64,000 bases of DNA from Prionace glauca (lineage: Eukaryota; Chordata; Chondrichthyes; Carcharhiniformes; Carcharhinidae), in contig CM075760.1 of NCBI GenBank assembly GCA_037974335.1, forward strand, positions 36,713,609 through 36,777,608, given 5' to 3'. Below the pieces are notes generated by a model. The model was not told where the DNA came from. It saw only the letters and a list, made by a program, of their open reading frames with translations, and made no database searches. This document shows positions 45,380 to 58,138 of the stretch, piece by piece (positions within the stretch are counted from its first letter, which is position 1; each line of letters opens with the position of its first letter). Made by a program: the position numbers and the translations under genes.

Positions 45380-46133
45380 CTAGCATGGGTGCATGAAGTG
45401 TCTTCAGCTGCGCTCTTTCCACAATCGTTCACTTCCTCCACTGCCAACAAACAGTGATAGCCGTGTGTGCCATCGTCAAGATGCACCACAGGAACTCACT
45501 AAGGCTCTTGGAAGTTCGGGTTTCGGAACTGGAGCGGCACCTAGCGATGCTGTGGAGTATCTGCGAAGCAAGAATATCGTGGCCACAACAATAAGAGAGG
45601 CAGTAACACCACACGGTAAGATTCCACAGACAGGAAGGGAATGGATGACAGACAGGCAGAGAAAGAGGATAACAGTCAGGCAGAGAAAGAAGAGAACAAT
45701 TCCCTACTCAATAGATATACTATTTGTGATCCCTGTTGAGACGAAAGGTCTCTCAAGGGAAAACAGCAAAGCCAAGTATCATTGAACTGGAGTCAGTTCT
45801 GCGGCAGAGTGAAATAGGAAAAATTATGGCAATGCAACAATTATGGGGGATTCATTTGTAACAGATAGTTGTTTCTGTGTCGCAAACGAGACTCCAGTAT
45901 GTTGCCTCCTTGATGCCGGAGTCAAGGATGTTTTAGAGCCGTTGCAGGATATGCTGGAGGGGGACGGTGAACAGCCAATGTTGTGGTACATATTGGTACA
46001 AATGACATCGGTAAATAAAAAGTGGTGAGGTCCTTAAAGAAGAATATAGGGAGTTCGGAAGAAAGTTGAAAAGCAGAACCAGAAATGTGGCGATCTCAAG
46101 AATACTACCAGTGCAACGTGCTGCTCAGAATAG
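45380..46133 (+). mobile_element. LINE ORF1 fragment with SGNH-like domain (unit B)
   Basis: Counterpart of 27,010-27,748, cut at its right end by the CR1 insertion that follows. Confidence 0.63.
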
Positions 46134-46581
46134 AGGCTGAATAAACTAGGCTTGTACTCGTTAGAGTTTAGAAGAATGAGGGGAGATCTCATTGAGACGT
46201 ATAAGATGATGAATGGGATGGATAGGATAGAGGTGGAGAGACTCTTCCCGCTCATAAAAGACAGTAGGACTAGGGAGCACAGCCTCAAGATAAAGGGGGG
46301 GGCGGTTTAGAACAGAGTTGAGGAGGAACTTCTTCACTCAAAGGGTGGTGAATCTCTGGAATTCTCTGCCCGTTGAAGTGGTGGAGGCTGCCTCGCTAAA
46401 TATTTTTAAGAAACGGGTTGATGGGTTTTTGATAAGAGAAGGGATTAAGGGTTATGGGGAGAGGGCGAGAAGGTGGAGCTGAGTCACGACACATCAGCCA
46501 TGATCTTATTGAACGGCGGGGCAGGCTCGAAGGGCCAGATGGCCTACTCCTGCTCCTATTTCTTATGTTCTTATGTTCTTA
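46134..46581 (+). mobile_element. CR1 insertion present in unit B only
   Basis: 5'-truncated CR1 in sense orientation with TTCTTATG tail repeats. The empty site in unit A is at about 27,749/27,750 (CAGAATAGAATTAGCAGG). ORF2 end mostly preserved, but a run of G in the GGGGGGGCGG stretch near 46,300 shifts the frame. Confidence 0.93.
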
Positions 46582-46589
46582 TTAGCAGG

Positions 46590-47525
46590 ATATCTCGGAT
46601 GAACTTCCAACAGAGGAAATTCTCGGAGCAGTGACTCAGTCACTTCGACTGTACTGTAGGTATTCACAGAACCCTCCAGTGACAAACTGGAGGAAGACAC
46701 AGAGAATACAGTGGGATGTAGATAGACTGGAAAATTGGGTGGAAGAATGGAACTTAATCCAGACAAATACGAGGTGAAGCATTTTGGTAGATCCATTTCA
46801 GGTGGGAGATACAAAATAAATGGCAGAACCATCAGGAGCATAGATACACAGAGAGGCCTGGGGGTAGATGTCCACAGATTCATTAAAGTAGAAGCCAGGT
46901 GGAAAAGGTGGTGAAGAAAGCATGTGTCAAGCTTGTCTTCACCGGACCATGCATCGAGTATAAAGATTGGCAAATTATTTTACAGTTGTATAAAACATTG
47001 GTTAGGCCTCATTTGGAATACTGCATGCAATTCTGGTTCACCACACTATCAAAAGGATGTGGAGGCTTTGGGGAGGGTGCAGAAAAAGATTTGCCAGGAT
47101 GTTTCCTGATGTGGAGGGTATTAACTATTAGGAAAAATTGAAAAAAACTGGGATTGTTCTTTCTGGAAAGGAAGAAGCTGAGGGGGGACCTGATGGAAAT
47201 TTATGTAATTATGTGAGGCAGAGATAGGGTGAACAGTTGGAAGCTTTTTTTCCCCCCCAGGGCTGAAGTGACAATTACAAGGAGGCACAAGTTCAAAATA
47301 AGGGGGAAAAGGTTCAGTGAAGATGTGTAGGGACGTTTTTTACACAGAGGGTGGTGGAGGCCTGGAGTGTGAGGTGGTTGAGGCCGGTAGTGAGCCACAT
47401 TGATGAGTCATCTTGATAGGCATATTAACAAACAATAGAGAGTTACAAGCGGTTGGTTTATATCGGAAAATGCGATTGGCACAGGTCTGGAGGGCCGAAG
47501 AGCGTGTCCTGTGCTGTACTGTCCT
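46590..47525 (+). mobile_element. CR1 RT C-terminus and 3' end (unit B)
   Basis: Counterpart of 27,850-28,705, with similar truncation. Confidence 0.75.
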
Positions 47526-47559
47526 TTATTTTTTTATTTGAGATCATTTAGCAGAGGCA

Positions 47560-48400
47560 GCAGAAGAGGATTCTAATGTTCAGTGTCTCCTTCTCTGTTC
47601 CTTCCTCCTGTCAAACTGGTTTAAACTCTTCCCAATCGCACGCGTAAACCTATTCACAAGGACGTTGGCCCTAGTGTGGTTCAGGTGCAGGTCGTCGCTT
47701 TTCTACGCGTCCTAACTCACCTCGAAACGGTTCCAGAGATCTAGGAATCTAAAACCTGAACGCTTGCACCAACTCTTGACTCGTATGGAGATGAAATAGG
47801 ATGCTTATCTGTCCTATTTTCCTATTTCTGTACTCGTTAGCATGTGGCACTTGGAGCAATTCAGGGATTACAGCCTTCTGAGGTCCTGCTTTTTAATCCA
47901 CTGCTGAGCTCACTGTACTCTTGACGAAACGGCTCATTCTTCAGTTTGATTGTTAGATTGCTGGTACCGACAAGTACCACGCCCCCTACCTCATCACAAT
48001 CCCTTTCAAGATACCCTGCAGCCATTCGTTCATATCCCTGGCCCTGGCACCAGGGAGGCAGCACACAATCCTGGAGTCATGTCTTCGGCTACGGAAATTC
48101 TGAATGCACTCATCTGAGGGACCAGCGTCCTTACCAGCATCCGAATGGAATCCCCATTAGTAACCTGGGGAGGCTCCTGCATTACCTGCCTGTTCTTTCT
48201 CGATTGTCCGATGGTTTCCCATTCCCTTCTTCGCTCCAGTGCCTTGCTCTGTGGTGTGACCACTTCTCAAAACGGACGATCCATGTAAATCCCAGCCTCA
48301 TCAATGCACCCAAATATATTGAACTGTCGCCGAAACTTTGAAACCCTGAGCTCCAGTTTGTACAGCTGGGAGCACTTCTTGAACATGTGGTCATCTGGTC
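47560..48400 (-). mobile_element. LINE ORF1-like fragment, antisense (unit B)
   Basis: Counterpart of 28,740-29,495. Unit B keeps an extra stretch (about 47,827-47,895) that is missing in unit A. Confidence 0.5.
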
Positions 48401-48403
48401 ATC

Positions 48404-49045
48404 TCATAAGAACATAAGAACATAAGAAATAGGAGCAGGAGTAGGCCATCTAGCCCTTCGAGCCTGCCCCACCATTCAATAAGATCATGGCTGATCTGAA
48501 GTGGATCAGTTCCACTTTTCCGCTCTCTCCCCATAACCCTTAATCCCCTCTCTTATCAGAAACCTATCTACCCGCGTCTTAAATATATTTAGCGAGGCAG
48601 CCTCCACCACTTCAACGGGCAGAGAATTCCAGAGATTCACCACCCTTTGAGTGAAGAAGTTCCTCCTCAACTCCGGTCTAAACATATCTTGAGGCTGTGC
48701 CCTCTAGTTCTGCTATCCTTTCTAAGCGGGCAGCATCTCTCTACCTCTACCCTATCCGTCCCCTTCATTATCTTATACGTCTCTATAAGATCCACCCCCC
48801 CTCATCCTTCAAAATTCCAACGAGTACAGACCCAGTCTATTTAATCTCTCTTCATAGTCCAACCCCCTCATCTCCGGTATCAGCCTAGTGAACCTTCTCT
48901 GCACTCCCTCCAAGGCCAATATATCCTTCCGCAAGCGCAGCGACCAAAACTGCACCCAGTACTCCAGCTGCCGCCTCACTAGTACCCTGACAGTTGCAGC
49001 AAATCCTCCCTACTTTGATATTCTATCCCCCTCGCTATAAAGGCC
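48404..49045 (-). mobile_element. CR1 3' fragment (unit B)
   Basis: Counterpart of 29,499-30,130. Confidence 0.85.
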
Positions 49046-49204
49046 AAATCTCAGACATTGTCAGCATCCAGGACATATGACAAGCTGCAGATTCCTTTTG
49101 GCTGCCCTCACCTGTTATGTCTTAAATGTAAAATTTACATGTAAGACCAGAACAAATCTAGATACAGATCAAAATAATACTTTTCGCAATAAATAATACA
49201 TTTA

Positions 49205-49735
49205 TTTTCACAGAACCACAGAATACTACAGGGCAGAAGAGACTTTTCTGCGCAACGACTCTCCACCGATGCTTGAAAGGCCCCAACTTTCCCACCTCAT
49301 CTCACTTGCCAGCACTTGACCCATAGCCATGAATGTTATTACATACCAAGTACTCATCCAGGTACTTTTTTAAATGATGTGAGGCATCCCACTTCCAGAA
49401 TCCCCCAAGGCAGCACTTTCCAGACCGTCACCACCCTCTGTGTAAAATTTCTGGAAATCCCCTCTGTACCTCCCACCCTTCACTTTTAATTCGTGTCCCT
49501 CATAACTAACCCTTCAACGAAAGACAACAGTTGCTCCCTATCCGTTTTGTACATACCCCTCATGATCTTGCACACTTCATTCAGTCGCCCCTCAGTCTTC
49601 TCTGCTCTAATGAAAACAACTCAAGCCTACAACATCTCTTCACAAATTAAATGTTCCATCTCAGGCAGCATCCTGGTACATCTCCTGTGCATTCACTCCA
49701 GAGCGCTCTTTTTAGGTTCAGCTATTTAAACACTG
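49205..49735 (-). mobile_element. CR1-like 3' end, third subfamily (unit B)
   Basis: Counterpart of 30,290-30,800. Confidence 0.65.
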
Positions 49736-49819
49736 GTCCTGCTATCAGTTCTCATGAACTAATCAGCTTACATTTTCCTGAGGCGTCACTCCTGGATTTT
49801 GTTCAAACTCAGCATGTTG

Positions 49820-50558
49820 TCTATGGCTGGCCCTCGCAGGTCCAAAGGTATATGAGGGCCTCGAACCTCACTATCGACATAACTGTCCTGGTGAAGTGTG
49901 TGCCTCGCAGGTCTGGTGCTCTCTGCTGCATGAATCGTATGATCCCTACAGAAGGAAGGAGGTAATTAGGCCCATCGAGCCTGCACTGGCAACAATCACA
50001 CCCAGGCCCTATTCACAGAACACCAAATATTTTTCATCCTAATCCCCCTGACACTGGGGTTAATTTACCATAGCTGGTCAACTTAACCCGCACATCTTTG
50101 GTCTGTGGGAGGAAAGCGGAGCACCCGGAGGAAACCCTGGCAGACACAGGGAGAACATGTAATCTTCATACAGACAATGATCTGAGGCCGGAATTTAACC
50201 CATATCCCTGGGGTTGTGAGGAAGCATTGCGAACCACTGAGCCATCATGACAACCTCAGGTGAGGGCTTCAAACCTCACGCTTTCTATATCACTGCCTCC
50301 CTGTGAAACAAATCCCTCACAGGTCCGATGCTGTCCACTGCCCAAAGGTGAGTGAGGGCTTTGATCCCCACACTCTCTTCAATCACTTTCCCGGTGAAAC
50401 ATATTCCTCCTATCCGGTGCTTTGCCCTGCCCAAGGGTGAGTGATAGCCTTAACCCTCACACTCTCCATATCACTGACTGGGGGAGCTCGTCTCTCACAG
50501 GTTCACTACCCTCCGCTGCCTGAGTCTGTTTGATAGCCTCGAACTGCACGCTGTCTTA
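49820..50558. repeat. About 88-bp tandem repeat with V-SINE (unit B)
   Basis: Counterpart of the array in unit A. The V-SINE at 49,940-50,265 (-) splits it, and the array ends at the CR1 insertion point. Confidence 0.6.
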
Positions 50559-52795
50559 TAAGAACATAAGAACATAAGAAATAGGAGCAGGAGTAGGCCA
50601 TCCAAACCTTCGAGCCTGCCCCGCCATTCAATAAGATCATGGCTGATCTGTCGTGGCTCAGCTCCACCTTCTCGCCCTCTCCCCATAACCCTTAATCCCT
50701 TCTCTTATCAAAAACCCATCAACCCGTTTCTTAAAAATATTTAGCGAGGCAGCCTCCACCACTTCAACGGGCAGAGAATTCCAGAGATTCACCACCCTTT
50801 GAGTGAAGAAGTTCCTCCTCAACTCTGTTCTAAACCGCTTCCCCTATATCTTCAGGCTATGCCCCCTAGTCCTACTGTCTTTTTTGAGCGGGAAGAGTCT
50901 CTCCACCTCTATCCTATCCATCCCATTCATCATCTTATACGTCTCAATGAGATCTCCCCTCATTCTTCTAAACTCTAACGAGTACAAGCCTAGTTTATTC
51001 AGCCTCTCCTCATAGCTCAATCCCCTCAACTCCGGTATCAGCCTAGTAAACCTCCTCTGCACTCCCTCCAGGCCCAAAATATCCTTGCGCAGGTGCGGCG
51101 CCCAAAACTGCACACAGTACTCCAGCTGCGGCCTCACCAATGCCCTATACAGCTGCAGCAAGACCTCCCTACTTTTATATTCAATCCCCCTCGCTATGAA
51201 GGCCAGCATCCCATTCGCCTTCCTGACCACCTGCTGCTCCTGCAAGCTGGGTTTTTGCGACTCATGCACAAGAACCCCGAGGTCCTTCTGCACCGTCGCC
51301 TGCTGCAGTTTTTCGCCACGTAAGTAATAGTCCTTCCTAACATTCCTCCTACCAAAGTGGACCACCTCACACTTGCCAACATTAAATTCCATTTGCCATT
51401 TCCGGGCCCATTCGCCCAGCCTATCTAGATCCTTCTGCAGACTCTCCACACCCTCCTCACAATTTGCCTTTCCCCCAGTCTTGGTGTCATCAGCAAATTT
51501 CGACACCCTGCACTCGGTTCCCTCCTCCAGATCATCTATATAAATGGTAAATAGCTGAGGCCCCAGCACCGACCCCTGGGGCACCCCACTAGTCACCAAC
51601 CGCCAATCCGAATAGCACCCATTGACCCCCACTCTCTGCCTCCTATTTGACAACCAATCCTCTATCCACGCTAACACCCTACCCCCAACTCCATGTCCCC
51701 TGAGTTTCTGAAATAACCTCTTGTGAGGTACCTTGTCAAACGCCTTCTGAAAATCCAGAAAGACCACATCCACCGGCTCTCCTCTATCCACTGCCCTAGA
51801 CACATCCTCATAGAACTCCAGTAAATTTGTCAGACACGACTTCCCTTTAATGAAACCGTGTTGCGTCCGCCCTATCAAGCAATTCCCCTCAAGATGCCTC
51901 GCTATTTCCTCCTTAATGACGGATTCTAACATTTTACCTACCACAGACGTTAAACTAACCGGCCTATAATTCCACGCCTTTTGCCTGGCACCCTTCTTAA
52001 ACAACGGCGTAACATTAGCCGTTTTCCAATCTTCCGGCACTTCCCCGGAATCCAGCGACGTCTGGAAAATAACCACCAAGGCATCCACTATCACCTCCGC
52101 CATTTCTTTCAGAACCCTCGGATGCATTCCATCCGGTTCTGGGGACTTGTCCACAATCAGCCCCTCTAGTCTGTCGAGCACCACCTCTCTAGTAACAGTA
52201 ATGTCATTAGGACCCTCCATTCCTACCACCTTTCCATCGCTAACATCCGGCAAATTATTCACGTCCTCCTCCGTGAAGACAGAAACAAAAAAGTTATTCA
52301 AGACCTTAGCCATATCCCCATCCCCTACCACTAGCTCCCCTTTCTCATCCTCTAAAGGACCAACGTTCACCCTAGCCAGCCTCTTCCTTTTTATATATTT
52401 ATAAAAACTCTTGCTATCCTTTTTTATATTAAGTGCTAGCCCAGCCTCATAGCTTCTCCTACCCTCCTTTATCAATTTCTTTGTCAATCTTTGTTGACAT
52501 TTAAACCTTTCCCAATCCTCTTCTCGCCCACTGCTCTTAGCTACTCTAAACTCCTCCGCTTTTAATTTAACACTTTCCTTCACCTCCTTCGTTATCCACG
52601 GCTTATTACCTCTCCTCCTACTGTCCTTTTTAACCATCGGAATAAATTTCTGCTGAGCACCAAGAAAGATCTCCTTAAAGATCCTCCACTGCTCCTCAGC
52701 AGACCTACCTTCCAACGCACTCCCCCAGTCCACATTCGCCAATTCTTCTCTCATCCTACCATACTCCCCTCTATTCAAACAAAGGACGTGTGTCC
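50559..52795 (-). mobile_element. Long CR1 copy with near-complete reverse transcriptase, unit B only
   Basis: 2.2-kb antisense CR1 with CATAAGAA tail. The frame at 50,844-52,859 (671 codons, the first about 22 contributed by flanking DNA) covers the pre-RT linker and the whole RT: FLDFQKAFDKVPH, SGVPQGSVLGP and FADDT, the catalytic Asp pair. Endonuclease and ORF1 are absent, so it is 5'-truncated. The protein stops at GHSLKI where other copies continue to GERAGRWS, because ATAAAG became ATATAG. It cannot transpose on its own, as the endonuclease is missing. It inserted after the A/B duplication, or was lost from A. Confidence 0.95.
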
Positions 52796-52814
52796 GGGAA
52801 TGGTAGGTGCAGGA

Positions 52815-53145
52815 AGGATGTTCCCAATAGTGGGGGCGTCCAGAACCAGGGTCTATCATCTAAAGATACTGGGTAAACCTTTTAGGACTGAGATGAGGGG
52901 AAATTATTTCAGCGAGTGGTAAGCCTGTGGAATTCACTACCGTGGAAAGCAGTTGAGGCCAAAACATTGTGTGTTTTCGAACAGGAGTTAGACATAGCTC
53001 TTGGTGCGAAGGGGATGAAAGGAAAGAGGGAATGGCAGGATCAAGCTACTGAATTGGATGATCAGCCATGATCATAATCAATGGAGAAGCAGGCTCAAAG
53101 AGACGAATGGCCTACTCGTGCTCCGAGTATCTATGTTTCTATGAT
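52815..53145 (+). mobile_element. CR1 3' end fragment (unit B)
   Basis: Counterpart of 32,030-32,335. Confidence 0.65.
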
Positions 53146-53405
53146 CAATGTCTCTGCTGAGCACCCCATCACCCTGCACTGCCAGTTACCACTATTGCCT
53201 CCTGCCCTTTCTCTCCTCCAGTTTTTGATGTTAAATATTTCCTTCCTGTGTCGCACAGACCATCCCATTGGTTGTTCCAGGTTCATTGACTTCAATTCAT
53301 CAAAAAATAGATTAACACATCAGAAAATCTCAAAATCTCCTCATTCAAACTTACTTTGTTTCCGGCCTGATGTGTGAATTAATTATTTATTTCCCTTCTT
53401 TACAG

Positions 53406-54307
53406 TGAACATCGTAACGATTGTTATCCTCATCCGTAAAAACTGTGGTCTCTCCAGATGTGTCATTTCTTACCTGGTGGCCATGGCTTTGGCAGATCTA
53501 CTGGTTATCATTCTCGACTTGATAATGAGACAGATTCCGATTGTTTTTGAGGAGCATTTTCTTTACCTGCGGTATATCCGTGTGTGTAACATCCACGCCG
53601 TCCTGCTTTATGCAGCCACTGACTGTTCTGTCTGGTTCACTGTCAGTTTCACCTTTGATCGATTTGTGGCCATTTGCTGCCAGAAACTGAAAAAGAAATA
53701 TTGCAGTGAGAAAACGGCAGTGGTGGTTCTGGGAACAGTGACAGTGCTGAGCTGTTTAAAGAACATTTTCTGGTGTTTTATGTTATTGGGTGGGTATGTG
53801 CTCTTGAATGACCCCTGGTTTTGTGAGGTAACAGGCACTGTTCTGTTGTCCCCAGTCTGGGGCACAGTCGAGTTCGCCCACAACATTCTAACCCCGTGTG
53901 TCCCATTTGTCCTGATTCTGTTGTTCAATATTATCACTGTCAGGCACATTTTAGTGAGTAGCAGAGCCCGCAGGAGACTTCGGGCTCAAAGCAGGGGGGA
54001 GAGTCCCAAAGACACACAGATGGAAAGTCGAAGGAAATCCATCATTTTGCTATTTGTTATCTCAGCCAATTTCATCCTGTTATGGTCAGTGTTAATGTTT
54101 TATTCGGTATGGAAGCGTATGTTCAATTTGGGACATAAAGCGGTATTTCTCGATGGCTTTGTGATGGAACTGGCCTTCATGCTGCAGCTCCTGAGTTGCT
54201 GCACCAACACTGGAATATATGCCGTCACCCAGACGAAGTTCAGGCAGCAGTTGAAGAATGTGCTGATGAATTCATTTACTCCAATTCTCCATTTCATTAA
54301 AAGATAA
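53406..54307 (+). CDS. R4: GPR139-like GPCR, main exon (exon 2)
   Basis: Tandem copy of R3 exon 2, intact over 300 codons. Acceptor CCCTTCTTTACAG. FDRFVAICC, NDPWFC, and CCTNTGIYAV are as in R3. Residue changes against R3 include three within four residues of the first extracellular loop (HFLL to LYLR), two in TM5 (VF to II) and four in intracellular loop 3 (F to L, F to L, S to R and E to Q around RRRLRAQSRGES). Counted by eye, about 14 replacement and 11 silent changes, a pattern of weak purifying selection at most. Confidence 0.92.
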
Positions 54308-55268
54308 GAAGAATGGTGTCACCCACATCTTCCAGAAATTTCTAATTTCATTCCACATTACAAGGAGGGGAATGGGGGAAAATCCCTTTGCATCCTCCCC
54401 TCCTATTCCAGGACAACTTTACTCCTAAACAGGATGACGGAGTGTGTCATGCAAATTAACGACCAGACTAAAAACTAGAACAAAATATTGAATTTCACGC
54501 AGAAGAGCCAAGACTTCAGTATGAAACTAGAAGATGGAAGAGGGGCTTTCAGGGAGTTAATTCATCCACAAAGTTTACTGTCCCATGAATAATACAAGTG
54601 CATGTTTGTTCAAATTTGATAAAAATGTGTCGGCAGCCAATACTTTTGGCAGCTGTGTTCAAATGCATTTCACATAAGCCCAGGCTTTTCTGGAAAAATA
54701 TCTTTGAAAATGACTTTTCTCCAGTCTATATTTTCTGCTAAATGAAAAAAAAAATCAATATGTATGATCACGGGAGCTCGATACAGGCTAAGACCCAACA
54801 CAGAAAATTGGTCTAAGGGACTGTGTAGAATGAACTTCAAGAAAGAGATCACATCCACAACCCATGAGCTCAGAGTGGAAGCTTTGTTTAAGCGAGTCAT
54901 TTGGAAAATCTGGTATGGATTTCAAAATGCAAGCCACTCATGGAAAGCATTATTGTGAAAGGAGATTGCAAAGCATGCTTTTTTGGGGAGTGGAGTTTGG
55001 AAACTCTTACGTGACAATGGTCTGCGGGGGGCGGGGGTGAATTCTGAGGAGACATCCACTTGAAGTTCAGAGCGGACACCACAGCCATCTCCTGTGTTTA
55101 TAGGGGATTGTGTTACAGAGAACCGTTGTCAGTTAAAGATTATACTTTATCATCCAAGTTAACCTTAAAATCAGTGTAACTTTGGCTAAAGATTACAATT
55201 CCTTTTAAAAATACAGCTAACATTCATTTTAAAATCGGAAAATTCATGTTTAAATCAGAATTGTTTGT
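54308..55268. other. 3' flank of R4
   Basis: Counterpart of 33,508-34,471; no gene recognised. Confidence 0.35.
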
Positions 55269-55480
55269 TTAAATCTCTGAATTACAAGTAAATCAAAATT
55301 ACTTGTTTAAATCTCTTACTGCATTCACATGTACAGACTGTTCCCTTGTCAGCCCCACAGTGGGCGCCATTGTTTTTGAACTTTGCTGCTTTTCTGGGTG
55401 AACTCCAGCTCTCCATTCCTCCGGCAGCGTCACCGCTCAAACTGAGTCTTTCTCCAACCCGCGCTGCTAATCTCACACTT
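55269..55480. other. Block identical to unit A 34,472-34,683
   Basis: 212 bases identical between the units, as described there. Confidence 0.55.
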
Positions 55481-55816
55481 CCTGTTTCTGAGTGAAAACC
55501 ACCTCCACTTCATTGGCGTTGGAAGAGTTTACTGCTGCATTCAATTGAATTTTTTCTTGTAATTGAGCCCGAGATTTGGACCCAGATCAGAGAGATATTT
55601 GTGTCAGTAGAAACAATAAAATTTACCCCATTGATAGCCAGATTTTAACACGCATCAGCATTTTGTATCATCAGCGCTTTGCAGCCGATTGCTCTCTTCT
55701 TTTTTGTTCTTCACATGTGACATTTCCAAGTCAGATGCTAAAGAGGAAATGTCCCTGGTACTGATTCTGACAGAACTGAAAGTAACGCAGGATTGTTGTA
55801 CAGCAATAAATTTACA

Positions 55817-55888
55817 TTCCCTGACCGGGAATCGAACCCGGACTGGGGTGGTAAAAGCGCTGAATCCTAACCACTGGACCACCAGGGA
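55817..55888 (-). pseudogene. tRNA-Glu-like sequence, anticodon TTT (unit B)
   Basis: 72-nt copy with intact acceptor stem, D-arm and T-arm, and consensus box B. Anticodon loop is CTTTTAC, giving TTT (Lys-type) in a Glu body. The anticodon stem CAGCG/CACCC keeps only two pairs. No T-run terminator follows directly. Better preserved at the ends than the unit A copy but still probably inactive. Confidence 0.75.
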
Positions 55889-56544
55889 ATGTGATCCAAC
55901 CTGTTTACAATATTAATTTATCCACGAATCACCTGCTTTTTATTTTATTTCGGGTTTTTTATTCACCAAATGCAAGTTTATCCTTCAGATTTTCATGTTT
56001 ATATCACACACAAGTGATTGCTTCAGCCAATGAAAGCAGCGAATCCTCTTAGCTGGAACATGAAATAGACAGTGAGCTGCTTATGTGACACTTGCAGTTT
56101 CCAACCCACAACAAACTCATCACTGCGGCCTTTGTGAAACTTATAGGGTAACACACTGCAGGCATTCATCACGGAGAGCAACTGACACAAGTCATTCCGA
56201 AACACTATCATGTCACTTCTCTTTCTGTTTCTGTCGCTTCCTCTCATTCAGCTCCCTCTGGCTGTCCAGCTCCCAGGGTCAATTAGCTACTTGATATAGA
56301 CACAGACAGTTGGTGAACCCGAGCTTTGCCTGGAAAGCAGGGAAAGCTAATATATGACACACGGCATTAAGAGGAGATGGAGCTTTAAAAAGACAGTACA
56401 AAGAGACAAAGATATCCTATCTTCCTGATCCAGTTACTGATGTCGGGAATGTACACAGTGCGAATTATCCACTGTCAAACTCTCCTTCCAGCCTTGAGCA
56501 CGGAGTTAAGTCTTGAAATGTTTGCAGTCTTGTTACAGTAATTC
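55889..56544. other. Unassigned stretch (unit B)
   Basis: Colinear with 35,092-35,728; nothing recognised. Confidence 0.3.
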
Positions 56545-57150
56545 AGGGTTTTGTGGAGACTACATTTGGAATAGTGTGTGCAGTTTGGACCCCGGCATTT
56601 TAGACAGAATAAAAGCAAAATCTGAGGATGATCATCATTTCTTGTCATTCAGCTATCTAAATTTTACTATTTCATAACTTTTCTTGTTTTGCCATTAACT
56701 GCTTTCTCTTTCCCCTGTTGCCTTCTCTGTTCATTGTTACCTCTTTATTTGATGTTATTTCCTATTTTTTTCGCCTCATTCTCTTCAGAATCCCCAGATT
56801 CCCTATATATCGGGTTCCTTGGTAACAGTGAGCAGTTCTCAGTTTGTGTGTGTGTAACCTTGAGTTTCATTAAGTTTTAGTCTTCCATTCTGTGTATCCG
56901 TGTAAATTTCTGGCATTCAATCTTTGTTTTTAAGGCCGAATTATTTCATGAGGAAAGGTTAGAAAGACAAAGTTATAACCACTGGAATTCAGAGTAAAAA
57001 GGCTACTTGATTGATATGTATAAAATACAAAGGGGTCTTGACAAGGCGGGTGTGAAGAGGATAGTTCGTCTTCTGGCTAAATCTATAACTAGGTATCACT
57101 GTTTCAAAGTAGGGATTCGCCCACTTAAAATACCACTGCACCACAGCCTC
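56545..57150 (+). mobile_element. Decayed CR1 relic, split (unit B)
   Basis: Counterpart of 35,729-36,335. Confidence 0.55.
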
Positions 57151-58138
57151 CTCGAATGTATGTCAGTATTTATAAATACTCATCTGTAGCAATGTCCTTC
57201 CTTGCTGTGTCTCTGCATCATTCACTGCTCTCAGGCCGCATTCATCTTTGTCCCTCAGTTGGATTGTCTCCGTATCATTCCGCTCAATCTCACCCTTGCC
57301 TATGTCAATGACTTTTATAGCTCTCTCAAAGTGTATCGGCGCATTGGGTGATATAGGAAGTGTACAGCTTAGGAGGTAAGGATATACTTGCCTGCATAGC
57401 ACAGTTGATCAAACGTTTAGACATGGAGAGTTAGCGAGCACTGAGCCGATGCTCTACAGAGGTCTCATTCAGCCACCTAGTCTTTGAAATTTCGTAGATA
57501 TTAAGTAGAGGGACCAGACAATGACAGGGCTGATCCACTGAAGGATTCCTAAAACAGCTCCATGGCTAAACATCTCAGATATTGCAGCATTGAATATAGG
57601 GAGCCGTTGAGCTGATGCAAAGACTGGGCCACACTCACCTGCATAGGAACATTGCTCAGATTTTTAACAGGAAGTATGCACAGGGAGAGGAAAACATATC
57701 TTTCAAGTTATCAGCAGTTTACACTTGTATCTTGCTCAGACCCTACCTTACAGTCACATTCTTTGACCTGCTGCATTATTTTGATCGCTGCTTGTTTCTC
57801 GGTTCTCAGATTGAACTGTTTTTCGACATATAATTCTCCCCACCTGTTCTATCTTGTGTTCCCTCCCTCAACCTCATCTTCATCACTCTCTTTGTCAGCC
57901 GGAGATATCCCCTACCGCCCCGCCCCCTTTTCTATCGTCCCATTCCCGGGTTAAATCTCACAGCTCCGGAATCCATGAGCTTTGAAACATTTTTAAATCT
58001 GAGGAACCTTTATTTGGTGAAACTGATCTTCCCAGCCAAGCCTGAATTGAAGAAAATAACAATTGCAAACGAAACACAAACTATTTAACTGGTAGCTGCT
58101 CTCTCTCTCGCTGATTAACCTTTCAGTCTGATGGGATT
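57151..58138. other. Right end of unit B, unassigned
   Basis: Colinear with 36,336-37,356; slightly shortened near 57,970. Nothing recognised. Confidence 0.3.

Larger units (their letters stand above)
40938..53405 (+). other. Predicted long intron of R4
   Basis: About 12.5 kb, longer than in R3 chiefly because of the CR1 copies at 46,134-46,581 and 50,559-52,795. Confidence 0.58.
37357..58138. repeat. Tandem duplication unit B (20.8 kb)
   Basis: Second full copy of the V plus receptor unit. It is about 1.9 kb longer than unit A, and four unit-specific insertions account for nearly all of that. Confidence 0.92.

Noticed and set aside
50844-52859. 671-residue frame as a host gene
   Set aside because: Its motifs and flanks are those of a CR1 LINE.
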